8,327 bases of DNA from an uncultured Lachnospiraceae bacterium (GTDB lineage Bacteria > Bacillota > Clostridia > Lachnospirales > Lachnospiraceae). The notes below the pieces were generated by a model, which made no database searches, was not told the origin of the DNA, and was given only the letters and a program-made list of their open reading frames with translations. The translations under genes and the position numbers were made by a program. The stretch lies in NCBI GenBank assembly GCA_910588895.1, contig CAJUSS010000148.1, positions 1 to 8,327 of the forward strand, given 5' to 3'. Shown here piece by piece: positions 1 to 6,110 of the stretch. Position 1 is the stretch's first letter; every line of letters starts with the position of its first letter.

Positions 1-1
1 A

Positions 2-91
2 AAACTGAATAACGACAAAATCACTGCTTTATATTGCAGGCTTTCCAAAGACGATGGCACAAACAACGAGAGCATGAGTATCAGCACACAA
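2..91 (+). pseudogene. Large serine recombinase, N-terminal remnant
   Basis: Reading from base 2 gives about 30 codons containing ITALYCRLSKDDGTNNESMS, the hallmark start of the resolvase domain of large serine recombinases found in clostridial integrative elements and prophages. The serine in YCRLS corresponds to the catalytic nucleophile of the family. After ISTQ (base 91) the expected continuation of the catalytic domain is absent; the frame runs on as unrelated residues to a TAG at 194-196. The start codon lies left of the window. Such enzymes are normally 450-550 residues, so this is a stub that cannot recombine. It suggests that an integrated element once had its recombinase here and that a deletion fused it to the end of the minus-strand operon. 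The family is confident; the exact join near base 91 is inferred. Confidence 0.75.
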
Positions 92-120
92 GATGGGATT
101 TGTCAAGGATATTATCACCG

Positions 121-168
121 AAAAGCGATGGTACAAGATTTTGGTATCCTGTGCCATCGCTTTTCCTT
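121..168. terminator. Bidirectional-looking terminator hairpin
   Basis: AAAAGCGATGGTAC (121-134) pairs with GTGCCATCGCTTTT (151-164), a 14-bp stem with one G-U wobble and a 16-base loop. Both arms carry a run of four A/T at the outer end and the plus strand continues CCTTTT. It lies just past the DUF499 stop codon (193-195) read on the minus strand, the expected place for the end of that operon, and could also stop plus-strand transcripts arriving from the recombinase stub. Confidence 0.65.
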
Positions 169-192
169 TTATTCTGATTGTTTTCGTAATGC

Positions 193-351
193 TTAGTTAT
201 CCTCAAACCCAAAGTTCTGGATCTTCAAAGTGCGGCAGTTCTCCGATACCGTTCTTACTGTGGAAGAAGGTATCCCGCTCGGCGCGCTGACACTAACCTC
301 TAACATCAGCTCGACATCCGCTCCGTCAACAGCTTTTGATCCCAGCTTTCC
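193..351 (-). pseudogene. DUF499 (COG1483) ATPase, C-terminal remnant
   Basis: On the minus strand about 50 codons read GADVELMLEVSVSAPSGIP, then TVRTVSENCRTLKIQNFGFE, and stop at TAA (193-195). I recognise this as the C-terminal tail of the DUF499 AAA-type ATPase that accompanies DUF1156 methylases; the V-R-T-V-S-E-N-x-R-T-L-K run is the key match. The whole ATPase body (normally around 1000 residues, with P-loop) is missing. The frame stays open upstream to beyond base 420 and overlaps the truncated methylase end, but that part (with WDAFAGFGGIPIAAGK) is of unclear origin. The methylase tail and this tail appear joined by a large deletion. The assignment is from memory of the family and needs a profile search; the position directly after a DUF1156 gene supports it. 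Confidence 0.6.
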
Positions 352-356
352 GGCAG

Positions 357-1457
357 CTATGGGAATACCGCCGAAGCCGGCGAACGCATCCCAGACGGCC
401 CATCTTCGGGCCTGTCTATTTTTGCGGCAAGAATATGTTCTTCATTGGGGGAAAGGTAGATACGCCCCCGTTTTCCTTCCGCCACAATTGCCATTAGCTG
501 GCTTCCGATCTTGCCATCCTTACCTTCCGATCTCACATAGCCGTCAGAGGTGATCTCTCCACAACAAGGACATTTAAAGGTTGCTCCCCTGCCTGTTTTA
601 TAGCTTACATATTCTTGGGGGCATTTCCCCTTCTGCACTTCAAAACGAACATATTTTCCGTTAGGTATCGGTTTTACCCACGCTTCCTTCCCCTTTTTCT
701 TTGACAGCACAAAGGAACTGGCCAGCGGCATCTCGCATCCGCAGGCGGGATTGGGACACTTCACTGTCCGCGCCCAGATCCAGGCGATCACAGTAGCCTC
801 GCCGCCGCCCTGCTCCCGTGGCACCTTGACCTTTGGATAGAGATGCCCAATACGCTTGAACGCCTCCTGATTCATCCATTCGCCGTAATAGCGCACATCC
901 TCCGCAAGTCCCTGGGCACGGCTCCAGGTCTGCGCCATTTTGCTTGTGCAGGCACTCGGATCAAAGGGAGCTTTCCCTGCAAATCGAGGCGGGATCTCGA
1001 TCATAGCCTTGTTGATCATCACCGCTACCGGGTTCAGATCGTGGGCATGAGCTTTCAGCCCCAAACGCTGTGCTTCCAGCGGGATCGCTCCGCCACCGGC
1101 AAATGGATCTAAAAGCTCCGGAGGATTTCCGTTTGTGGATTTCAGAATTTCCTCTTTCGCAGCCGCCAAAACCCGCTCATCATTGGAGTTTTCCCAGACG
1201 ACCAATTCTTCCAGAATACGGAACAGCCGCTGCCGCTCCCGGTTCTGTTCTTCCTCCGTGGGGAACTTCTCCGGGTGAGAGGATGGGTCATCCACCAGGC
1301 TTGCCCATATCACAGCCCGCGCCGCCGCCAATGGCCGCCGCGCCCACCACAGGTGCAGGGTGGACGGATGTCCGTGACGGATCGACTTTTCCCGTGCGGA
1401 TTCCGCATTTATTTTTTCCAGAGGCAAAGCCACCTCTATCAGCTTCTTCGTTGCCAT
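357..1457 (-). pseudogene. DUF1156 adenine-specific DNA methylase, truncated
   Basis: This open frame encodes 366 residues, the N-terminal part of a COG1743-type DNA adenine methylase. Residues 1-75 form the DUF1156 domain (LPLEKINAESAREKS, GHPSTLHLWWARRPLAAARA). Residues 115-128 (LLDPFAGGGAIPLE) are the SAM-binding motif I. C234, C239, C241 and C296, C298, C299 look like a zinc ribbon. Homology seems to stop near residue 351 (GRIYLSPNEEHILAAKIDRP), and the last 15 residues (GPSGMRSPASAVFP and neighbours) are out-of-frame sequence. Full proteins are about 900-1000 residues, so the half with the catalytic (D/N)PPY motif IV is gone and activity is not expected. The ATG is preceded by AAGGGG and lies 14 bases after the YhcG stop, showing an operon. 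Such methylases occur with DUF499 ATPases and SNF2 helicases in predicted defence loci. Confidence 0.85.
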
Positions 1458-1471
1458 ATCGTTCCCCTTGC

Positions 1472-2357
1472 CTATTCAGAAACGGATGTCCCTGATCCTT
1501 CAAGCCATTGCCGTAATTTTTCCTGCAACAGTTTTTTATCCGGCAGATACAGTTTGTATTCCCGTGCATAGATGTTTGCATCTTTGGGGAGCGTAAGTTC
1601 TACCAACGCCTCATCGCTTTGCTTACACATGAGAATGCCGATCGTCGGATCCTCACCCTCTACGATCTCATAGCGGTCATAGTAGTTCACATACATCTGC
1701 ATCTGGCCAAGATCCTGATGCGTCAGCTCATCCACCTTGAAATCGATCAAAACATAGCAACGCAGAAACCGATCATATAGGACCAGGTCACAATAAAAGT
1801 TTTTGTCGTTAAATGTAAAGGTGATTTCAATATATCAGCCGGACGATACGGTGTCGTGCCACTTCTGGACATTTCCATGACAGCATCTTTATCCTTGCTG
1901 AGCGCCAGTCTTTCATACAAACTGGAGTGATATTGGCGTTTCAGGGTCTGCACATTCCAGGACTCACTGATGGCCGCCTGTTCGTAAAAGCTGCGTTCTT
2001 CAGGATTTTCGATCGTCATAAGGACCTGATAATGTGTCCAACTCAACTTAAACGGGAAGTTCTGACGGTCAATACTCAATTGTCCAATCGGCGATCGAAC
2101 AATTCCATTTTCCTGCAACAGCCTCAATTGTCCGATCGATGATCGGATGATCTTCTCATCGCGGTCACGGTACACCAGATAAAACTTTCTCATCCCTGAC
2201 AGATTTGTTCTGGAAAACCCTCGACCATATATTTCCCCAGCAGAAAACTGGTATATACCGTTATGGAATTTACCAGGACGCCCATAGTTCCTCTGGCGTT
2301 ATCAATAAGGAGCTTTGATTTTTCAAATAGGTCCGTAAACTCTGCCGTTCTTCTCAC
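1472..2357 (-). pseudogene. yhcG: YhcG-family PD-(D/E)XK nuclease (DUF1016), broken
   Basis: Three out-of-frame pieces of one YhcG-type protein lie in order. Piece A starts at GTG 2357-2355, overlapping the helicase stop as GTGA, and ends near 2225; it contains LLIDNARGTMGVLVNSITVY of the DUF1016 N-terminal domain. Piece B (about 2222-1830) contains GRGFSRTNLSGMRKFYLVYR and continues to ADI. Piece C (about 1833-1472) contains NFYCDLVLYDRFLRCYVLID followed by FKVDELTHQDLGQMQMYVNY, the nuclease core with D and D-x-K residues. About 35-40 residues appear lost at the A/B join and 50-60 at the B/C join, judged against remembered family members; both joins shift the frame. The second deletion probably removes the start of the nuclease domain. 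YhcG proteins are fused or linked to restriction-type loci; here the gene sat between helicase and methylase. Inactive as it stands. Confidence 0.85.
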
Positions 2358-3115
2358 TCCTGATAAACGATCTTCGCATTTTGGACCAACTCCACGATGC
2401 TGAAATTTCTGCTCACTTCCGTGAACCCCGGCCTGTCTATGCCGTTGAACGGTTCTTTCAGGTAGACCGTGTGTGTTTCCGCTCCATCCACTTCAACGAT
2501 CGCCAAAATAAACTCCTCTGGCTTATTGAGTGCCGTCAGCATTTCGTTTTTGCTGACGGTAACTGTCGCGGCTCCCTTTTGACGGCCTTTCACTTCGATC
2601 ATCCGCAGCGCATAAGCGGTAAGGCGCGCCCGCATCCGAGCGGTCAGATCGTCTGCACGGCGGGAAGCCAGCTTGGAGTTCAACTTGGAATTGACTTTTC
2701 CCGCTGCCTCTTTCTGTTGCAGTTCACTTGTCCGGTGATCCCAATATTGGATCTCTGCGGTCATTCTGTCCTTAACAGCTTTTGCGGTTTTGTCCAGCAT
2801 GGCCTCTTTACGGGCCTTCACTTCCGCAAAATGTGCGGGTATCAGGTTCGTGATGGCATAGGTTTTTGCCATGTCCTCCACGCGGTCACAGAGCCATTGT
2901 TGCGTCTTTGCCCATTTCAGTACAGCAGCCGCCTCCGTTTCATCGGCGGCACGGTGATCAAGGTAAGGAGCGTAACCAGCGCCGGCGGTCTTTCCTTGTT
3001 CGTCCAGTTCCACGAAATGGATATGTTTTGAGATTGTGCGTCTGCTCCCGTCCTTCAGGATGATCGATGGTATAACCGAAAAAGAATACATAGCGCGATC
3101 GGTTACATAACGCCT
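2354..3115 (-). pseudogene. SNF2-type helicase with DUF3883, C-terminal remnant
   Basis: The frame ends at TGA 2354-2356 and matches the C-terminal region of helicases that carry DUF3883. Visible stretches are TISKHIHFVELDEQGKTAGA, then YAPYLDHR, a helical region with LIPAHFAEVKARKEAMLDKT and EIQYWDHRTSELQQKEAAGK, and the DUF3883 end with RMIEVKGRQKG, VTVSKNEMLTALNKPEEFIL and NFSIVELVQNAK. DUF3883 is a restriction-endonuclease-like fold, and E-V-K of IEVKGR fits its catalytic strand. Between MRARL and LRMIEVKGR (about 2610-2625) roughly 90 residues seem to be missing in frame, including the first half of DUF3883. All helicase motor domains are absent. The frame stays open to 3325, but residues coded beyond 3115 are doubtful and those beyond about 3190 are antisense to the phage portal gene, so no start can be assigned. 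It was the first gene of the collapsed operon seen here. Confidence 0.75.
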
Positions 3116-3187
3116 CAGCAAAAGGAGGATGAGGAACTCAAAAAAGCAGCATGATCTTTCGGCTTTTTTGTCTAAAGTATTGACATA

Positions 3188-3623
3188 GGTCCAGTTCGAC
3201 GATATCATCCCAAAGGATAAAGAATATGAAAAAGGGGCAGCCTTAGACGGATGGAACGCGGGGCTCTTGACCATGGACCAGGCCTTGGAAAAACTGGGCA
3301 TGGAGCCAGCCAAGAAGGGGGCCATCTATAAGATGAACTTTGCGGATCTCTTCATCGGGGCAGAGGAGGACCGGGTGGAGCTGAGCTCAGCGGCGGCCAA
3401 CCTCAAATATACCGATTCGCCGGAGCCGATCGAGGCGGACCGGAACGATATCGAGGTGATGATGGATGGAGAGGATATCCTGCTGGAAGAGGAGAAGATC
3501 CTAAGGAAGGCCGCGCAGATCAAGGCCGGACGGATCCGGGCAGCAGGGGCCGGCTTGGCAGCTCGGTGGAGGTCCCGGACAAGGAAGTTCGGGGCAGCTA
3601 TGACAAGGGGGCCCAGGACGTGA
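3188..3623 (+). pseudogene. Phage portal protein, C-terminal remnant
   Basis: From about 3188 the plus strand reads FDDIIPKDKEYEKGAALDGW, then NAGLLTMDQALEKLGMEPAK and MNFADLFIG. This matches the C-terminal region of phage portal proteins, where a G-W-x-(S/T)-x-N/D-E-x-R-like segment precedes the end. A TAG lies immediately upstream in frame, so the N-terminal 300-400 residues have been removed by a deletion that joins portal sequence to the helicase remnant. The segment continues through an acidic linker (EADRNDIEVMMDGEDI) and an Ala/Lys-rich helix (EEEKILRKAAQIKAGRIRAA). Near 3556-3560 (TTGGCAG) the frame breaks: adding one G restores a reading frame into the next gene. The last 20 or so codons before the TGA at 3621-3623 are therefore out of frame. 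The portal call is reasonable but rests on a short region. Confidence 0.6.
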
Positions 3624-4096
3624 TCGCTAGCTACCGGATCCCGGCCATCGACCGTCCGGAGCTGACATCCGCCGCGAAGCTGAGGGGAGGACAGAGGGTC
3701 AGCAGGGTCAACCAGACCACTAAAGACAGGATCGGACAGATCATAGCGGACGGTCTCTCCAAAGGGAAGGGGCGGAGGGAGCTCCAGGAGGAGATCGTGG
3801 AGGAGACGGGGGTATCCGCCGCCAGGGCGAGGACCATCGCTGTCCAGGAGTGCAACACCAGTCTGATGGCCGGGGATTTTGCCATGGCCTGCCGTGCCGG
3901 GTTCACGATGAAGACCTGGAACATCACCGACGCCAGCAAGGCGAGGGATACGCATAAGGAGCTCAACGGGAAGACCATGCCCCTCATGGAGCCCTTCATC
4001 ACATCAAAAGGGAACAAGCTGATGGAGCCCTGCGATCCGGACTGCAACGTGCCGGAAGAGACGGTGAACTGTCACTGCTTCCTGACCTACTCATGA
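3566..4096 (+). pseudogene. MuF-type phage head morphogenesis protein
   Basis: The protein (up to 176 residues from the ATG at 3566) matches the SPP1 gp7/Mu gpF-type head morphogenesis family, minor capsid proteins that act in procapsid assembly next to the portal. Hallmarks are ARARTIAVQECNTSLMAGD, the WNITDASKARDTHKELNGK segment and the terminal PEETVNCHCFLTY with paired C-x-C. No Shine-Dalgarno precedes the ATG, and reading frame plus sense continue upstream as GSSVEVPDKEVRG, so this looks like the downstream half of a longer protein cut by a one-base frameshift near 3557. With one G restored it is continuous with the portal C-terminus, suggesting a portal-MuF fusion or a MuF protein with a long N-terminal helix. 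The core MuF domain itself appears complete. Confidence 0.8.
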
Positions 4097-4107
4097 AAGT
4101 TTTGATT

Positions 4108-4141
4108 TTGTCGGGCAAAACTATTGATTTTTGCCCGACAA
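4108..4141. promoter_or_regulatory. Palindromic operator-like site over the -35 box
   Basis: TTGTCGGGCAAAA (4108-4120) and TTTTGCCCGACAA (4129-4141) form a perfect 13-bp inverted repeat with an 8-base spacer. The -35 hexamer TTGATT (4124-4129) lies in the spacer and at the edge of the right arm. There is no T tract after the right arm, which argues against a terminator. The symmetry and placement suggest a repressor-binding site; the ribbon-helix-helix protein coded downstream is a candidate binder, which is inference only. Confidence 0.6.
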
Positions 4142-4152
4142 TAATATATAAT
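4124..4152 (+). promoter_or_regulatory. Sigma-A promoter of the two-gene cassette
   Basis: TTGATT (4124-4129), a 17-base spacer and the consensus TATAAT (4147-4152) give a strong vegetative promoter. Transcription would begin near 4159 and run into the 51-residue gene at 4215. The promoter sits just after the MuF stop codon and makes the two following small genes independent of phage head-gene transcription. Confidence 0.75.
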
Positions 4153-4214
4153 AAAGATACAGTTAAGGTAAACTTGATGAGTTGGGCAGGCAAGAAGCCG
4201 GAAAGGAGAAAGAG

Positions 4215-4370
4215 ATGCTCGATATGGGGATGACCGATAAGCAGTTCAATGGGTTTGTGAGATTTGTCCTCGATGATCTCAAAGAGATCAAAGAGGAAAA
4301 GGAAAACAGCAGGAGAGAGGAAAAGCTGGATAAAGTCATCGATAACCTGCAAAAGACACTGGAAGACTAA
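4215..4370 (+). CDS. Small charged helical protein, 51 residues
   Basis: The ATG at 4215 follows AAGGAG (4203-4208) with a six-base gap, which decides this start over one further upstream. The product begins MLDMGMTDKQFNGFVRFVLD, followed by a Lys/Glu-rich stretch (DLKEIKEEKENSRREEKLDK) and VIDNLQKTLED. It is predicted to be all helix, highly charged and cytoplasmic, with no signal peptide, membrane segment or cysteine. It resembles small conserved proteins of unknown function that I associate with clostridial phages and integrative elements. It is the first gene of the promoter-terminator cassette inserted between MuF and protease genes, 91 bases before the RHH gene. No function is assigned. 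It could be a partner of the RHH protein or a small phage accessory protein. It appears intact. Confidence 0.75.
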   Translation: MLDMGMTDKQFNGFVRFVLDDLKEIKEEKENSRREEKLDKVIDNLQKTLED

Positions 4371-4371
4371 G

Positions 4372-4431
4372 AGCCCCATCAGGGAACGGGGCTGGAGAAC
4401 AGATGGGGGCGGCACTTGCCGCCGCTCCCAT
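4372..4431 (+). other. Two GC-rich intercistronic hairpins
   Basis: Directly after the stop codon of the 51-residue gene, AGCCCC (4372-4377) pairs with GGGGCT (4388-4393) around a 10-base loop. Then ATGGG plus GGCGGCA (4403-4414) pairs with TGCCGCC and CCCAT (4417-4431), a 12-bp stem with a three-base bulge and tiny loop. Neither is followed by a T run, so they are not typical intrinsic terminators. They may protect or process the mRNA between the two cassette genes, or lower expression of the RHH gene. Confidence 0.5.
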
Positions 4432-4461
4432 GTCAGATGTGATGAAAGGCAAGATCAAGAG

Positions 4462-4644
4462 GTGAAAGTAGAGAAGAAAAAGATAGGGAGACCGACAGAG
4501 AACCCAAGGCCGAACAAGCTCAGCATACGCATCAGCGATGAAGATAAAGAGATCCTGGAAAACTATTGCAGATGTGAGGGCATCAACAGGACAGAGGCCA
4601 TAAGCAGGGGGATAAAGAGGTTACGGTCAGATAGCAGAGGATGA
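4462..4644 (+). CDS. Ribbon-helix-helix (CopG/Arc-like) regulator
   Basis: This 60-residue protein begins at GTG 4462, with AAAGG about 12 bases upstream (a weak site). After a basic tail (KVEKKKIGRPTENPRPNK) comes the predicted beta strand KLSIRIS (residues 19-25), helix DEDKEILENYCRCEG and helix NRTEAISRGIKRL, the order strand-helix-helix of the RHH DNA-binding fold. RHH dimers insert the strand pair into the major groove of palindromic operators and often autoregulate. The palindrome at 4108-4141 over the cassette promoter is a natural candidate target. The gene is the second of the cassette and is followed at once by a terminator. It could also be the antitoxin of a toxin-antitoxin pair with the 51-residue protein, but nothing in that protein says toxin. 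Intact. Confidence 0.8.
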   Translation: MKVEKKKIGRPTENPRPNKLSIRISDEDKEILENYCRCEGINRTEAISRGIKRLRSDSRG

Positions 4645-4649
4645 TGATC

Positions 4650-4682
4650 AGAGCGCCTTCCAAACGGAGGGCGTTCTTTTTA
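4650..4682 (+). terminator. Intrinsic terminator closing the cassette
   Basis: AGAGCGCCTTCC (4650-4661) pairs with GGAGGGCGTTCT (4666-4677) through a 12-bp stem with two G-U wobbles and an AAAC loop, followed by TTTT (4678-4681) as part of a five-T run. This is a classic rho-independent terminator a few bases after the RHH stop codon and before the protease gene. Confidence 0.9.
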
Positions 4683-4712
4683 TACCCAGATCACTGGAAA
4701 GGGAGTGAGAAC

Positions 4713-5341
4713 GTGGGACATGAGTTTAAAAGGCTGCGGTTCAAGATGGATGGCTACAACGAGGAGGGCATCTTCTCCGGATATGCCGCAGTGTTCGAGA
4801 ACATAGACAGCGGAGGGGACGTGATCGAGCCAGGAGCCTTCACCAAGACACTGGCAGAGGGCTGGGGACGGGTCAAGATCCTGGCCCTCCACAATGACTG
4901 CTGGCTGCCCATAGGACGCCCGCTGGAACTCAAAGAGGATGCGAACGGCCTCTTCATCAGCGCGAAGGTATCCGATACGACCCGATCGTCTATGACTACG
5001 ATGATGCCGGCATCCGGCATCTGCGCGAGGTGAAGCTATGGGAGGTATCGGTGGTCACCTGGGCCATGAACCAGGAGGCGGCCATCACCAGCTACAAGTC
5101 TCTCCATGACATGATGGAGTGGGTGCGGTCGGTCCGGGAAGGGCTCATGGATGTACGGTCCGGGAAGATCAGTAAGGCTCAGATAAAGTCCCTCCAGGAT
5201 GTCAGCAGGGCCATGAAAGGGACGGCACGGGCCATCGACATGGCCATAAAGGACGCCTGCAGGGATCCAGCCCATAAAGGGCGGGAGAGATGTGCAGGGA
5301 GGAAAGGACGCCGGGAGGAGCAGATCGAGATCTATCTTTAA
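4713..5341 (+). pseudogene. HK97-type prohead protease, internal deletion
   Basis: Start is GTG 4713 behind GGGAG (4701-4705, seven-base gap), giving MGHEFKRLRFKMDGYNEEG. The family signature FSGYAAVFENIDSGGDVIEP follows, then KILALHNDCWLPIGRPLEL, where H60 is the expected catalytic histidine of the S78-type (HK97 gp4) assembly protease. After AKVSDT (base 4976) the frame breaks and continues one frame over as YDPIVYDYDDAGIRHLREVK, LWEVSVVTWAMNQEA and a helical tail to TAA 5339-5341. Family members have about 20-25 residues here ending in an (E/D)-x-S-(I/V)-G-Y motif that holds the catalytic serine. That serine is deleted and the frame shifted, so the enzyme is dead. The hexamer TACGAC at the join (4976-4981) looks like microhomology. 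The major capsid gene that should follow is absent. Confidence 0.9.
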
Positions 5342-5342
5342 A

Positions 5343-5403
5343 TAGGTAATTGCGAAACTCAAAACTTGTCAGAATATCCTCTCAACTTTGACTTTCGCAA
5401 TTA
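5343..5403. repeat. Long inverted repeat sharing an 18-bp end with the IS
   Basis: TAATTGCGAAA (5347-5357) is inverted at 5393-5403 (TTTCGCAATTA), and pairing extends inward through TCAAA/TTTGA and TTG/CAA with single mismatches, making arms of about 21 bases. The first 18 bases, TAGGTAATTGCGAAACTC (5343-5360), recur exactly at 7681-7698 at the start of the IS on the right. The right end GACTTTCGCAATTA is a near match to the inverted IS end. It could be a minimal remnant holding both IS ends with the middle lost, or another mobile inverted repeat. It is not followed by a T run, so it is not a typical terminator. Confidence 0.6.
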
Positions 5404-5437
5404 GCTAAAATTCTTTTGAAAGAAAAGGAGACGGATC

Positions 5438-6110
5438 ATGGATCAGACATATGACAATGAGATATTTTTCAGCCAATATGCCCGGATGCCGCGGAGCAGG
5501 GATGGATTGAAGGCAGCAGGGGAATGGCACCAGTTAAAGCCCTTGTTTCCTGCTCTTGAGGGGAAATGTGTTCTGTATCTTGGGTGCGGCTATGGCTGGC
5601 ACCGCAGGCTTTGTGAGGAGCATGGTGCGGCGCGGATCCTAGGCATTGATTCCAGCAGGAGAATGATCGAGGAGGCCAGGAGACGGGGCGGAGGAAACGG
5701 TGTTTCGTACCGGGTCTGCGGGGTGGAGGAGTATGAATTTCCTGAGAAGGCCTGGGATTTGGTGGTTTCTGATCTGGTGCTCCACTATATCCAGGACCTG
5801 GATCCTGTGTTTGAACGGGTATGGAATACGTTGAGGGAAGGCGGGATCTTCCTTTTTAATGTGGAGCACCTTATTTTTAGGATGTCAGGTGGAAAAGTAT
5901 CACCACACCCTGACTCAGATCCTTGGAGGGTTATTGAGGCAGGGATTTATTCTGGAGGCCGTGGAGGAGGCCCAGCCGTCGGAGGAGATGAGACAGATCC
6001 CGGGAATGGAACAGGAAATGCGTCGGCCTATGATGCTGTTGGTGAGAGCCAGGAAGGGAAACAGGCTGGAGCGAGAGGTTGGCAGCTGTCCATGTGACTG
6101 GGAAAGATGA
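5438..6110 (+). pseudogene. Class I SAM-dependent methyltransferase, internal deletion
   Basis: ATG 5438 follows AAGGAG with a seven-base gap. The first 147 residues match a small class I methyltransferase family (MDQTYDNEIFFSQYARMPRS at the start). Motif I is VLYLGCGYG (45-53), the acidic end of strand 2 is GIDSS (69-73), and motif IV-like DLVVSDLVLHYI and the EGGIFLFNVEH post-motif follow. At LIF (about 5870-5882) the sequence jumps frame into LGCQVEKYHHTLTQILGGLL, then RQGFILEAVEEAQPSEE and MRRPMMLLVRARKGN, the normal C-terminus. About 35-40 residues appear deleted. Motif I has Y where D is usual (VLDLGCGYG), a second sign of decay. The family's true end is probably near 6058; the frame runs on to TGA 6108-6110. 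Substrate unknown. In the first frame a stop is not reached until 6097. Confidence 0.85.

Noticed and set aside
93..290. Small plus-strand open frame with a hydrophobic stretch (a possible membrane peptide)
   Set aside because: It has no ribosome site, runs straight through the terminator hairpin at 121-164 and overlaps the DUF499 tail on the other strand.
843..1495. Several plus-strand open frames of 90-140 codons
   Set aside because: They are antisense to the DUF1156 methylase, have low-complexity Pro/Arg composition and no family features.
2381..3031. Plus-strand open frame of 216 codons
   Set aside because: It is antisense to the DUF3883 helicase remnant, which has clear family motifs; composition is Cys/His-rich shadow sequence.
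3140..3169. AAAAAAGC/GCTTTTTT inverted repeat, terminator-like
   Set aside because: The stem is only eight bp and almost all A-T with a 14-base loop, and it falls in junction sequence between helicase and portal remnants. It is possible but too weak to call.
3190..3325. Upstream extension of the minus-strand helicase frame to an ATG at 3325
   Set aside because: These codons are antisense to the portal fragment, whose plus-strand reading makes sense; the open frame is accidental.
5366..5416. Promoter for the SAM methyltransferase within the inverted repeat (TTGACT at 5388, TAAAAT at 5406)
   Set aside because: The spacing is only 12 bases, too short for a sigma-A promoter.
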